This document shows positions 1-11,810 of a stretch of DNA of 64,000 nt, piece by piece (the first letter of the stretch is position 1; each line of letters opens with the position of its first letter). The DNA is from Solicoccozyma terricola (lineage: Eukaryota > Basidiomycota > Tremellomycetes > Filobasidiales > Piskurozymaceae). A program made the translations under genes and the position numbers. The stretch lies in NCBI GenBank assembly GCA_001600875.1, contig BCLD01000023.1:177133-241132 (forward strand), in the 5' to 3' direction. The notes under the pieces are model-generated. The model did not search any database, was not told the DNA's origin, and was given only the letters and a program-made list of their open reading frames with translations.

Positions 1-3000
1 CCCCCCCCCCCACGCCCGAGCATAGCAATCATCATCGACCCAACCTCCTTCATCTCCTCATTCCTAACCACTAGTTCCCTCACCAACCCCTCCTTCCTCC
101 GTCCTTGCACATCCAACTCCCTCATCACCATCTCCAACCTCCGATATCTATCAAACAACCCTTGGATGAACACGGTGTAATGAGAATTAACGAGGTGGAT
201 GGTTTGAACCTTGGTCTCGTCCCGGGCGTTGATAACATCGACAGCATTTGACGATCGGATGGTGGATATCTCTTCGTTGGTGACATTGAGAGTTTGTTGT
301 AATCGTTGGATCGTCAAACATGATTCCGAGATGACGGTATCTTGATCTCCCTTGGTCCGAATATGTTCATCGATCGAATTCACCTGGTCCTCGATCGTAC
401 GTCGATATCCATCCATCATATCCAATTGAACTCGGATCGTACGTCCACACACCTCCAACTCGTCACGTAACACCCGTCCTCGTTCTTCACATATCCTCTT
501 TTCTTCCTCCAACTCACTTTCAAGGCGTCGTCGGATGGTCGATACAGCGACGTTCATCCTCTCGAGATGATCGGCTTCAAGCTGGGTTCGGGAATCAACA
601 TCGTCCAGTCGAGTCGCACCAAGTTCAAGGACGAGGTTTGCAATTCGAACATCACGAGAGGAAACGGCATCGAGCATCTCCAGAGTAACACGGTCAACTT
701 GCCCTTCAAGGTCGTGGATGCGGTCATCCCGAGATGACAGACCCTCACGCATTTCAACAGTGACTTGCTCAACTTGCCCCTCGAGGTCATGGATACGGCC
801 ATCTCGAGATGACTGCCCCTCACGCATCTCAGCAGCAACCTGACCAACTTGCCCCTCGAGGTTTGCAATTCGACGATCCCGGGCTTCGACGGTATCACGC
901 ATCTCGACCGTAACTTGGCAAACTTCTCCTTGCAGCTTGGCGCGAGCTTCAACGCTATCACTCATATCCTGCGTAGCTCGTCGAGCTTGGTCTTCAAGGT
1001 TGATGACTTGGAGATCTCGAGCCTTGATCGTTTCTCGCATCCCGACAGCCGCTCCTTGACACTGCTGGAGTTCGTCCTCGAGGCGCGCAATGTGACTCAC
1101 GCGAGACTGCATGCTTTCATGCATACCGAGTTGGGACTGCACATGCAGCGCAACCTCAGATTGAAGGTTGGCGACTTGGCGATCCCGAGCTTCGATGGTT
1201 TCACGCATATCAAACTGGGATTGTCCAAGCATCGCAACCTCTGATTGGAGTTTGGCAACTTCACAATCCCGAGCTGCGATGGTTTGCCGCATATCGAGCT
1301 GCGATTTTACATGACTCATGACCTCTGATTGGAGTTTGGCCACTTCATGATCCCGAGCTTCGATGGTTTCACGCATTTCGAGCTGCGATTGTCCAAGCAC
1401 CGCAACCTCTGATTGGAGTTTGGCGACTTCACAATCCCGAGCTGCGATGGTTTCGCGCAAGTCGAGCTGCGATTGTCCAAGCACCGCAACCTCTGATTGA
1501 AGTTTGGCGACTTCACGATTCTGAATTTCGATCCTTCCACTCATAACAAGACCATTCGCTTCAACCGCTCTTTCAAGTTCCGAAATGTGCAAGCGCATCG
1601 CAGTGTCGACCACGCTTCCAGCTACGAGTTGATCCTCCAATACCTTGACTCGTCCGTTCCGGAGATTGAGGTCGCCCAACAGCCGCTGGTCATCTTGAAC
1701 TCGAAGGTCGAGCACTTGAATTTGACGATCCCGTTCCTCGATATCTCCTCGCAAGCCTGCTTCGGTGATTTTCGAGGTGGAGCGTAGACGTTCCACCTCA
1801 AGATCACGATTCTTCACGGTCATCTCTAAATCACGTCTTCTACCTTCCAACTGTTGGATGTGCGAATCTCGAGCTTGGACCAACTCCGCAGACATCGATT
1901 CTTGTTGAGCGGTCATCTCCACTAAAGCTTCCACTGCTTTTCGATGGTCCATCTCGGCAGCTTGGAGTTTTGATCGGCATTCGACTAATTCCCCCTCCGT
2001 TCGTTGTAGATTCGTTCGAGAATCAAACAACTCCTTCATCGTCGCATCCACCGCGGATCGCGCGAGAGTGGTCTCCTGCAATGAGTGAAGGCGCAAGGAC
2101 GTCGCAGCCGCCAGATCCCTTTGACATTGAGCATTGGATCGTTCGAATTCGGCGTGCTTTGATTTCGCTTCATCGAGTGCGGAAAGTAACGCTGCGCGAT
2201 GTTCCGCTGACGCGTTGGCGAGAGATACCGACGCTGTCGACTTGGCAACGCCCAGGGCGGTCTGATATTCCCTTTCACGATCCTCGAGAGTTTGCGCGTG
2301 TTGTTGAGCGGCATTCCTTAGCAGCCGTTCATGACTGGCGCTCGCTTCAATAGCATTGGTTCGAGCTTGGCGAAGTTGATCCACCAGTGTATCGTTGGAA
2401 GATTGAAGCTCTTGCATTTGGAGCTGAATAGGTGATGGTTTATTCGCAGCGATGTGCGGGGGTATGTCGATGGTGGTAGATACGGGTGGAGCATCGTCAT
2501 TGGACGGTAACGTGACAACTTGTTCCTCTGGCTCTTCTCGGATATCTTTTGAGCGCAAAGGAAAGGAGGAGAAGGGGGTCGTGCGTTAGCAAGATCGATC
2601 GATGGGTCCGTGGACACGCGGGTAAAACGGTCGCTAACACTTACTCTGTTCTTGCCTCCGTAAATCAGCCAAAACACCACCTTTCGATTTCTGCAGTTTC
2701 AACCACTCGTACCAATCGCCCTGGCGAGACCGGAGAACCAGGCCACCGATCGCAAAGTAAGAGAAAAGAAAGAAGAAAAGAGAATCAGTATATGATGACG
2801 ACGACTGATCTTTCCTCTTCCCGTCTTCGTTAGAAACCGGCCAACCCGGACCGACATCACCCACGAACTCACCTCTTTTGATTGAAACAACGGAGTGAAA
2901 ACGACATCGACATCTCTAGGTGGGAAAACGGACCTAGGAACGTACGGCCAATTGATCACACCTCTACCTGTAAAACCCGCTTGAATCCTATCTTGAGCCA

Positions 3001-4433
3001 GATAAAACGACCGAGCGGAGACGTTAAAGTGATTACGAAAGACTTCTAAAACGCGAGGTATCATTGTGAAGTGATGTGAGTGGAGGATTCGAGTCGTGTG
3101 GTGGGTGAAAAGCCCGACAACGACGATCAAATCGAGCGATATTACCATGTTGTGGAGCTGTTTGAGCAAGATAGATAGATCGTTGAAAAGGAAGACAATC
3201 AGTGACGACGACGACGACGACGATGATGACGAACACCTTGAAATGGTGCGCGTCCGCGACACCCACTAAATTCAAACATTCCTTCATATCCCTCGGTGGA
3301 TCATGATTCCACAATTTCGGAAACTCGACCAGCGAGATTTTCGATTGGAATGATGTCGCCGTCGAGGAGGAAGAAGATCGTTGATTCGATTCGAATGCAG
3401 GTAGAGAGGTGAATACTTGATCTATATCTTTGAGTAGAGCTGGAAGGGCGTTGGGGTACGTTGGGTGGGTTGGAGGAAGGGACGGGACGGACGGGACAGG
3501 GAAGCAGAGGAATTGGTTGGGTGGTGGGAGAAATCGTCGAGAAAGAATGACGTCGTCAGAATTACATACGGACTTGGGGTGACCGGTGCGCACTCACGAT
3601 CGGTGTGCTTTGTTCGTTTCTTGTTGGTTGATGATGATGAAAGGTCTATCGGAAAGAAATGAACCCGTGTCCCCTCGTTCAGCATTTCTGATGAGAACCG
3701 AAACCCATATCCACACATCGCGAGGACCCTGACGATCGACTGACTCACCATCAATCCCAACCCTGGATGAGTCCAAATTGTACACGATCGGCCAACCATC
3801 ATCATCATCCTCCATCCCAATCACATATCCGGCCGCTATTTTCCTAGCTTTCAAAACATCACTGGAAGAATCTTCTAGGTCGACCATACGTCCGAGTTCC
3901 ATCACGGTTTTCATGATCGGTTCGAGGTCACTTGCGTTTGTTCCTGGTTGATGAAGGAGATGAATGGTATCTTTGGTCGGGTCGAAGAAGACGGCAGCGG
4001 AAGATGTTTTACCGGATGTTGAGGTGAAAATGTGTCTCATCTGGATGGAGGGGAGGAGTGAAGAGTCGAGAGAGGAGAGGGAGAATCCTCGAAAAGGGTA
4101 TCAGCCAATCGACGTACTGTTCACTATGTGAGCGGCCGAGAGAGCTCGTTTCACACCCCTTGCCCTCCCTCTCTCTCTCTCTCTCGCTCGCTCGCAACTC
4201 TGCAAACTCACCAACATGGCTATCGAATTGTTATTCATCTTTCCAATCGCACCATCCACCTCCCGCAACCCAGCAAACAACTTGATCTTATCCTTCGCAC
4301 TCGCTTGTTTGAGTGGTTTGAAGCGTAATCCATATTGATCGTTGAGTTGTGGGAATGGATTGATAGGGGGGGGGGATTTAAGTTGGTCGTCACACGCAAG
4401 GAGCGGAAAGGAGTTAATCCCTCGCCAGATCAC
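1..4433 (-). CDS. Large coiled-coil protein gene, 3' end off the window
   Basis: I do not recognise the family. The minus strand stays open from 2545 to base 1 and leaves the window. Translation gives a heptad-type coiled coil rich in Q, E, L, R and A, with repeated units about 28 residues long (84-base spacing, 1200-1500) and 25 residues long (75-base spacing, 690-860). Upstream exons that keep frame are 2720-2645, about 3157-2873, about 3439-3237, an exon near 3660-3590 encoding EMLNEGTRVHFFPIDL, about 4040-3730, and about 4330-4213. Together they form a globular N-terminal part of roughly 350 residues with no recognised domain, then the rod. The 3236 donor is weak (GTGTTC). The start codon is unresolved; the ATG at 4433 is only the furthest upstream in frame. 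Such architecture is common in cytoskeletal or spindle-associated proteins, but nothing here proves that role. Confidence 0.7.
600..1540 (-). repeat. Internal coiled-coil coding repeats (75 and 84 bases)
   Basis: Within the coiled-coil gene, the plus-strand string CAACTTGCCC recurs at about 695, 770 and 845 (75-base period). TCGAGCTGCGAT recurs at about 1293, 1377 and 1461 (84-base period), with a diverged copy near 1208. The periods equal 25 and 28 codons, so the repeats preserve the frame. 28 residues is four heptads. They look like unequal-crossover expansions of the rod. Confidence 0.75.
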
Positions 4434-4927
4434 ATCCTGATCTATACCTGGCGTTTCCAGCCTAAAATCGGGTCGCTCCAGATGTCTTTAGTGGATACTT
4501 GGAACGATCGGTCATCACGTACTCGATCAGTAACGAGGTGCAGGAGTCGAGAGTCCCAGAAGGGATCGTTCTCAGTGCCGTGAAGGGCAAGTTGGTCAAA
4601 AACGCCTGGACCCCACTTGCCCAGACCTCAACGCCGTCAAGTTGGTGGTTACGATCGACAACGCTCGATCAGTTTACTTCGATGCACTACGCTTACAACC
4701 AAATTACACTACAAACAGTTAGTTTGTTGCGATTAAATAATAATTCGTGTAGGATCCTTCGTGTAAAGATCATTGATAAAGTTCTTAATTCTCACTCAGG
4801 GAAAAAGAGAAAGTTTCGATCCCTATAGAGTCGTTTCGATCCCTATAGAGTCTACAAACGAGAGCAAAACTTGGTGAAAACTTGAGGATAGGTACCCTGT
4901 ACCCTGTAGTCTGTACCCATCCCTTTC
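4434..4927. other. Interval with ambiguous open stretches and a 19-base tandem repeat
   Basis: Between 4450 and 4690 both strands are open. The plus strand reads VPEGIVLSAVKGKLVKNAW and the minus strand reads LPFTALRTIPSGTLDSC before a stop. Neither could be joined to an exon, so no gene is called. A 19-base unit (TTTCGATCCCTATAGAGTC) is tandemly duplicated at about 4814-4852. Confidence 0.4.
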
Positions 4928-5298
4928 TGTAAGGATACGACCTTTCTCAGGCCACCTCCTCACCGTTCCGTGGTTCCCCGTTCCACGGATATTCGTCCAC
5001 CATCGACGTACCAACGCATCAACGGCCGCCTCAGCACCATCCACCCGTCCTCACGTCCTTCAACCAGTTAATGTAGATACCGCTTAGGACTCATGCTCCG
5101 ACGGACACCACCCAGTCACTCTCGTGTTCCATCTCTTCTCTCTTTTTTCTCTTTTTCTCTCTTTCTATCTCGCTACGTGATATCCATGCGAGTATATATA
5201 CGGGAGCCCTGCCCTTTTGGTAGATGGCCTTTTCCCTTCTCTTCACCCTGTATTAGACCTAGTTCTGTGGAGAATACATTGTCTATCTGTGCATAACA
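4928..5298 (+). mobile_element. Probable solo LTR or retroelement relic
   Basis: The segment starts TGTAAGGATACGACC and ends near TCTATCTGTGCATAACA, giving a TG...CA outline of about 370 bases. Inside are a TATA-like ATATATACGGGAGC and a CT-rich tract. The first ~100 bases recur at 43343-43440 with the same TGTAAGGATA start, which argues for a real element end. I saw no convincing target-site duplication, and no coding region is attached, so the ends are provisional. Confidence 0.45.
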
Positions 5299-5629
5299 AT
5301 TCACCCTATTGACCAACCATCCTGAGATTAGCTACCTCTTCATGCCCCAATCCATTCTCTCTCTTTTCACCCCCTCAATCACTCCATCTCTTTCCAGCCA
5401 CCGATCCATCATCGCCGTATCCCTCACTCTCTCCCTCCCTCGTCGTCTTCATCTCTTCGTTCACCTTTAATGGCGGATCTGAATTTAACTACGAGAAGGC
5501 CAAGTGTGAGGTGCCTGGTCTTTGTCTTTTCTTCGTAGACTTTGGCGGGCTTTATTTGCAAACCCGCGGTAGGGTTGGTTTTTCCGATGGGTTGGAGACT
5601 AAGTCTACTGAGTAATCCGACTGTGAACG

Positions 5630-5734
5630 ATAAAGAGACACCCAGATGAATGAGCCTAACGATGGATAGGTACTACTTCTGTCGCTTGAACGTCTATTTC
5701 CTCGGTACTAACCTCCCGCTTGGTGTCTCTTTAT
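5630..5734. mobile_element. 105-bp inverted-repeat (MITE-like) element
   Basis: A perfect 13-base inverted repeat (ATAAAGAGACACC at 5630, GGTGTCTCTTTAT at 5722) encloses about 79 bases with no coding sense. It could be a miniature foldback element or a structured RNA. Only the two arms are firm. It lies just upstream of the Zn2Cys6 gene, so a regulatory role cannot be excluded. Confidence 0.4.
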
Positions 5735-5839
5735 GACGTGTCATCGGATGACCCCCCCCCCCCCGGCCCGNCAGTGATCCATCTCTCGTCTGGAAACGGG
5801 TAGGTCAACACCATCACAAGCATCCATGCAGCCACAACC

Positions 5840-8800
5840 ATGTCCGAGTCCTATGATCACTCTGAAGATGGTCAACCAGATACACAGCCTGTCGCGTCAG
5901 GTAGTCGAGGTCCAACACCCAAGACTCCACACCGGGTATACCGTAAGTTAACTTGCTTGCTACAACTCCAAACCCAATCCACTCACCGATCTCCTCCAAC
6001 CATCTTAAGGAGCATGCAACCCATGTCGAAGGGTCAAGATGAAGTGCGACTTGGGAGAGAGCAATGAAGCACCTTGTAGGAGATGTCAAACTAATGGACA
6101 TGACTGCGTGTTGGAGAAGGGCCCGGCGAGTATCCGAGTCAGACCAGAGCGGGCTGAGAATCAGTGAGTCGTTCGTTAATGAATGAATGAGAATGAGAAT
6201 GACAAAAAACCAAAGCTTACCTTTCTGTACCCTTTTTTTTTGCGAGTAGACGCATAGGTAAACTCGAATCCCAGATGACGGATATGCAACGTACATTGTC
6301 AGAGTTGACATCGTTCCTCAAATCACAAAGCAATACTACAAGGCAACCTAGCTCGGTCGATCATTCACCATCAAGCAACGAAGGGTCTCGGGGAATTCAT
6401 CGTATGCCTCCGAACGAATCTCATCATCTCGCTGAATCGAGTATGTTAGGCTCAGTCCCAAATACCTCAGACTCTCACCAAAGACCGACATCGCTCCACC
6501 GAACGGATCGACCTCCACACGGGCCTCAGCCTAACGACACATCATCCGCTACCCGCTCCCATCGACGACGGGGCGAATCACCAATCGACATCCAAGCCAT
6601 CGAAGCAATGGATACCCTCCTTCAAGCCTCCGCTGTCAACATCGACGGCGTCTCCTCTTCCCCGTTCAACATGGCTCTTCACGGTGGACTAGGACCCGCC
6701 GTGGTACTCGAAACTAGTACATCACCACTTTCACCTCATGCATTACCATTTGAGGAGACTGAGGAGGAGGAGAACCCGGAATCCGCGGGGTATATGATCA
6801 TGGCTCCGTTGAGGATGATTAAGAGGCTCGATAGAGTGGTTACTCCGAGTGCGAGTCGAGCGGTTAATCGCGGGGAGGGGTCGAGCACCACCACTACCAC
6901 CACCACCACCACGAGGCCACCGGTGGAAGCTCGAGTCGAAGCTCGGATGTTCAAGAGGCGTAGAACATCACACGATGACGACTTGTCATACCAGGCACGC
7001 TCGGAAACACCTTCTCAAACCTCACGAACTGGCGGAGAATTCTGGCGAACTTACCCAGATCTAGTTGCACTCGGTTTCATCTCCAAACTCCAAGCCCAAC
7101 TCTTCTTCAACCAATACTTCACCACAAGTCACATTTTTATCCCAGTATACGATAAATTATTCGATACCTGGGAATCTCTACGTGTCCGATCACCATTCTC
7201 GATATCCACGATCCTCTCCGTGGCTGCGAGAGCGAATGACGGGGGAGGGCCGATGAGTGAACATCAAAGGCATTGTTTGGAGCATGCGAGGAAGGTTTCA
7301 CTGGGTACGATATACCATCCAATCAACCGAGTCGAGGCGGTGCAGGCAATGTTGTTACTCGCGGCGTTCAATGATGACGGATGGTTGATAGGTGGACATG
7401 CTTGTAGAATGGCAATGGATATGGGTTTGGATCAAGCTTTCAGGAAACTCCTAAAGACAGGAATGGGAAGGAACAAAGTCGGTAAAGAATTGGAAGCAGA
7501 TAGACTCCTCGTCATTGGCGCACGAACTTATTTCGCGCTATACCTCTTTGAACATCAAATGTCTTACGGAAACGGTAGGCAAACTATCCTTCGAGAAGAC
7601 GATACCATCCATCGTTGTCGATCGTTCCTCGATCATCCTCTTACAAACATCTGCGACATCTCCCTCATCTCCTCGGTCGAACTCATGGCCCTACGTTCCC
7701 CTCTACACACCGCTCTCACTTCCTCCGCCGGGGATCCAATCGACTACCGAATGATCAAAGACATCCAAGCCGCCACCAATACCTTCGAAGATTGGAATAC
7801 AGAATGGTCTCAACTCTTCCCTCCCGGTGAGGAAGGTGATTTCTATCGCGAATCACTCATCTTACAAAGATCATACTCCTGCCTATTCATAAACTCCCAA
7901 GTCCTTCGGAACGTTCCCGGACCAGCTGGGGTCAAACGAATGAGTCCGGATGAAAAAGGTTTGGCATTGAGGGCTGTGGGGAATGCACAGATGTGTTTGA
8001 GTTTCTTTTTGGGAGGTGGGTGAGGTTGGTGGTTTAGGGGATGAGCGGGGGGTCGAGGGAGGCTGACATTGGCTGGTTTTGTAGGCGCGAGTGGTAGACC
8101 TGGGAGCTATGCGAGCAAGTTGAGATATGGTTAGTACCACGGCTTCGGGAAAGACAATTTGGTCAGTGGCTCACAACTACCCCTCGTCTAGCCGATCAAC
8201 ATACTCGTCAGTCGTTCACACACTACGAACTTTAATACCCGAACTCAACATCCTCTCCAACCACAGACGTATGCCTCGCTTTCGCCGCCAATTTCCTCAT
8301 CAGAATCGCTAGAATGTTCCCACTCGAACTAGATATACAAAGGACAGGAAAGGACGTAGCAGCGATTGCTGATATCTTGTCAGAGAGTACGTGTGTTCCC
8401 GATTCTCCGACATACAGTGAGCTGACGTGACGATACCTCGCAGTTCCTGCTGGTCGATACGCAAGATCTTTGAGGCTCCTACTGCAAAGAGCTGGATTAC
8501 TACCCCGATCCGGCACACAGACACCTTTATTATCTGCTCCAATAGGAGAACCGACCCAACAACCAATCAACCACAGCGACTTGATCGATTCCCTGGGAGG
8601 TGTGGATGACTCGGGGTTTAGGATGCCTCGCGTCAATCCGCTGGCAGGTGGTTCGACGGGACCCTTGTACCAGCCTAACAGCTATATGCCGGATGCTCAA
8701 GTCATTGACCGGGAAGCTCAGCTGCCTCTGTGGGTTCTAGGACAACTTCCCAAAGGACGTAGCTAATGTATGGTTTTCATCAGTTTCATGAACTCGCTCG

Positions 8801-9049
8801 GCCAAATCCAGTCGACTCTGCCAAATTTCGGAATGGAAAGCTACTTTATGCCGGTCGGTGAGTGGGCTCATGGACACCCCAAGCACGCACAAACACTAAC
8901 AACTCACCACTGCAGACCTCGACATGAGACTAGCGAGCCGTCAAGCCAGTTATCAACCAGAATACATGCCTCAATTCGATAATCGCGGGGTTGATTACTC
9001 GGGAAGAACGAATATGGGAATGCTGCCAGATAATTGGTGGGCGATGTGA
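5840..9049 (+). CDS. Zn2Cys6 transcription factor, pathway regulator candidate
   Basis: Spliced model: 5840-5942, 6010-6163, 6250-8015, 8085-8129, 8192-8206, 8267-8386, 8444-8729, 8784-8857, 8916-9049 (898 codons, all junctions in frame). Near residues 36-66 is a fungal binuclear zinc cluster: ACNPCRRVKMKC, then CRRC, then a final Cys. A short linker and coiled coil follow (KLESQMTDMQRTLSEL). The middle region (FFNQYFTTSHIFIPVYDKLF to THVCLAFAANFLIRIARMFP) looks like the regulatory domain of Gal4-type activators. The 15-base microexon at 8192-8206 restores the A-D-Q-H-T-H stretch. Homologues bind CGG triplets as nuclear dimers. It lies next to, and reads in the same direction as, the reductase gene, with permease and GH88 genes beyond. 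Control of that set is an inference. An Asp/Asn-rich tail ends in NWWAM. Confidence 0.92.
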
Positions 9050-9990
9050 CGAGGAGGAAGTTGTACTAGCGTACATACTTAAGCGGTACCTAGTAAGCGA
9101 GCGCCTCTGGACGTCTGCCAGCGCCTCACGATGTACAAACTGCTATGCATCGTTTGGAAGGTTGGAGCATTTTGGGAATGAGAAGGATTTTGTCTCGAGG
9201 ATTGGCGAGTAAGTTGGAGCTGTTCCATTGCGAGGCAACCTCATGAGATTACCTCGACGTTAAAGGCGTCCTCGCGTTCACCTCCAAAAAGGAATGCAAA
9301 CAAATAGCAGCTGAAAGCACCGTTCCCGGGATCGAAGTCAGACGAGTGTCCCTGAGGCCGGGGCGAGTGGTCATTTGCTATCCCCCGAGTGGTCATTTGC
9401 TTTTGAGCCATTAGTGAGTCGCATGTCCCTCGATTGCGATGAGCCGAAGCTGACACGCGGAACAGTCTGAAAGCATGTGAATCGTTCGGAATAGCAAGTT
9501 GGTTGGGTACCTGGGTGGGAAAATGCAGGAACGGGGTCTGTGTGGAGACATGTTCCGGGTCCCGGTTGTAATGTCAAACCTCATGATAATTCGCCCACAT
9601 TACCGGAAGGGCGCTCCGGTGGGTGGCGGATCGCAATGGACGATGAATCGCGGCCGGTTTCACAACCCATACTTGGAATGCTGCAGTACCGGAGCGAGCA
9701 GTAGTCAAGATGCGAATGCGAAGGGCGACAACGGCTGGACCGGCCCACCAAAGCGAGCGATTCGTAACCGGTTCGGTACGGTCTTTTTCCGAGGGTCAAC
9801 AACGAGTCTTTTGGGGACCGGCCCTTACTCTGTTCCGATCGTGTCCTGAGGTTCCCGGACTGGTGTCAACCAATGGAACGGTCCAGGAGCTGTCACTTGC
9901 CGGGCCGTAGTCCGTTTGCACCAGATCAACATGATGCCCTGAAGATCAGGGGTTCTCCAGCTCGTCGCAGTTCAACATATCGACAACACA
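9050..9990 (+). promoter_or_regulatory. Upstream region of the reductase gene with repeated motifs
   Basis: No gene could be read here. The motif GTCATTTGC occurs twice, at 9370-9378 and 9392-9400, each preceded by CGAGTG; GGCCGGTTTC lies at 9652-9661. CCGG cores are frequent from 9600 to 9850. The same two longer motifs recur in the divergent permease/GH88 promoter (14256 and 14158), so they are candidate sites for a shared regulator. Confidence 0.45.
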
Positions 9991-11276
9991 ATGTCTCCCA
10001 AAATCCCCACCCTCCTTTTGGGCTGTGCCAATATAGGCCCAGACGTCCCAAGCACCCTCTACACCTACAACACCAAAGCAAAAGTCGATGTCATTCTGGA
10101 TTCCTGGTACGCGCTGGGCGGACGAAGACTCGATACCGCACGATATTATGGACTGTCGGATGAGCACGGATTGGGCGGATCGGAGAGAGGGTTGCGCGAG
10201 GTTGGGGATTCGTTGAAGAGGTTTGAAGTCGATACCAAGGTGTGTTGGGTGTGCCGGCAGATTAACCCTTAACTGATCTCTCTTGCTCCTCAGATATATG
10301 GCTTTGCCGGTGGCTCTCACGCAGACGGCAAAATCAGAGAGTCGCTCGAGCACTCCTTGGCCGATTTGGGAGTTGCTTCGGTAAGTCCATGACATGAGGC
10401 TAAGGTTGCCCCGTTCTGACTTCCATTCATCAGGTCAACACTCTTTACCTTCATTGGCCTGACCGCGAGACTCCTTTTCTCAGCGTTCTGAGGGACCTGG
10501 ATGAGCTGCACAAGGAGGGCAAATGCGAGACTATAGGAATCTCAAACTTCTCAGCGGACGAGGTTGATCAAATGTGTAACGTGAGTGCCCCTGTCACAGA
10601 ATGAACGAAACAAGATCACAAACGTCGCCGTACCAGCTTGCCACCGAGCATAATCTCATCTCGCCAACGGTATATCAAGGCCAATACTCCGCTCTCTGCC
10701 GGGGCGGAGACACACAACTGTTCCCGACCCTTCGTAAACATGGAATCGCATTCCGTGCGTATTCTCCTCTAGCCATGGGAATGTTGTCTGGAGGTGAACA
10801 AAAGGAGTCACTGGAGGCTGCACGGACTTTACCACCAGGTAGTCGGTGGGTGATCATTGCCCGTTGGGCTCATATTCTTTCACTGACCGTTGCGCTCGCA
10901 GCTTTCATCCCGATTCCCGGAAATCATCGGTCTTCCAAGGGGAATGGTTCAAGCCCAAAATCTTTGATGCCATCAAGTCACTGAATCGCATATCTGCAGA
11001 GACAGGAATATCACCCACGGAATTGAGCTTGAGATGGATTGCCAATGTACGTCAGCGAAGTGAAACCCTGGCACAACCACCACTAACACAATCCTCACAC
11101 AGCACTCTGCGCTCAAGGCGGAACTCGGCGATGGAATTATTCTCGGAGCTTCATCGACGAAACAGCTGGAGGAGACAGTGGCTGCACTTGAAGCCGGCCC
11201 CCTGTCTGACGATGCGGCTTCTGCCATGAGTAATCTTTGGGAGATATGTAAAGATGTAGCGCCGCGATATTGTTGA
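9991..11276 (+). CDS. Aldo-keto reductase (AKR7/aflatoxin-aldehyde-reductase-like)
   Basis: Exons 9991-10239, 10294-10380, 10434-10580, 10637-10845, 10902-11046 and 11103-11276 splice in frame. The protein has an (alpha/beta)8 NADPH-dependent oxidoreductase pattern: LLLGCANIG near the start, then the catalytic tetrad Asp48 (RRLDTARYYG), Tyr53, Lys83 (VDTK) and His119 (LYLHWPD). Further family marks are GISNF, the exon with YQGQYSALCRGG, the PPGSRF loop and a C-terminal GASSTKQLEETV for cofactor binding. Length is typical for AKR7-type enzymes. The enzyme probably reduces an aldehyde or keto group of a sugar-derived metabolite in the cytosol. Next to a GH88 gene, a 5-keto-4-deoxyuronate product is an attractive but unproven substrate. 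It is convergent with the permease gene. Confidence 0.93.
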
Positions 11277-11810
11277 TGAATTATCCACGTCCGGAAGGTA
11301 ACGCTTGGTCATGATGTTGACAGTATTAGGAGTCTCAGCGTGAACCAGCGCAGTCATCGTTGTGGCATAAATCAATGCATGCAAACAATGGGTATTGCGG
11401 CAACCTCAACCGAAGACGAACCTGGTGCACTACTTGGAGGCAGTGACAAAGTGCAAGTGGTGTGCAACAGACCTTCACCCGTAATTCATAACATTCGTGA
11501 CCAAATCGCCAAGCTCCTTGTGCTACCGCGATTGATGGAGCCCTGCTCTTTATCGCACTCATTGAAAGCCTGCAGTGATATTCGATTACAGCGCTGTGGC
11601 TTGTGACGCTAGTGTCGCTATCAGGGAAGATTTGAGAGCTCGAAGCTGGGGATGTCTTGAAAGTGCATTCCATTAAAATCAAAACTGATACAGATCAACT
11701 GATATAGATCCTCCCAGCCCAATAAGCTCCTCAATCTGGCACGACCAACTCAGATACAGTCTGCGTGGGTCAATAAGTCAGAATGTGTTCCTGGACAACA
11801 GGTAAGTCCT
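11277..11810. other. Intergenic region between convergent genes
   Basis: About 530 bases between the reductase stop and the permease stop. Only short open stretches without family resemblance are present, and no repeat or RNA gene was recognised. Confidence 0.6.

Noticed and set aside
554..1807. Several open stretches on the plus strand and other minus frames between 554 and 1807
   Set aside because: They are shadows of the repetitive coiled-coil coding strand.
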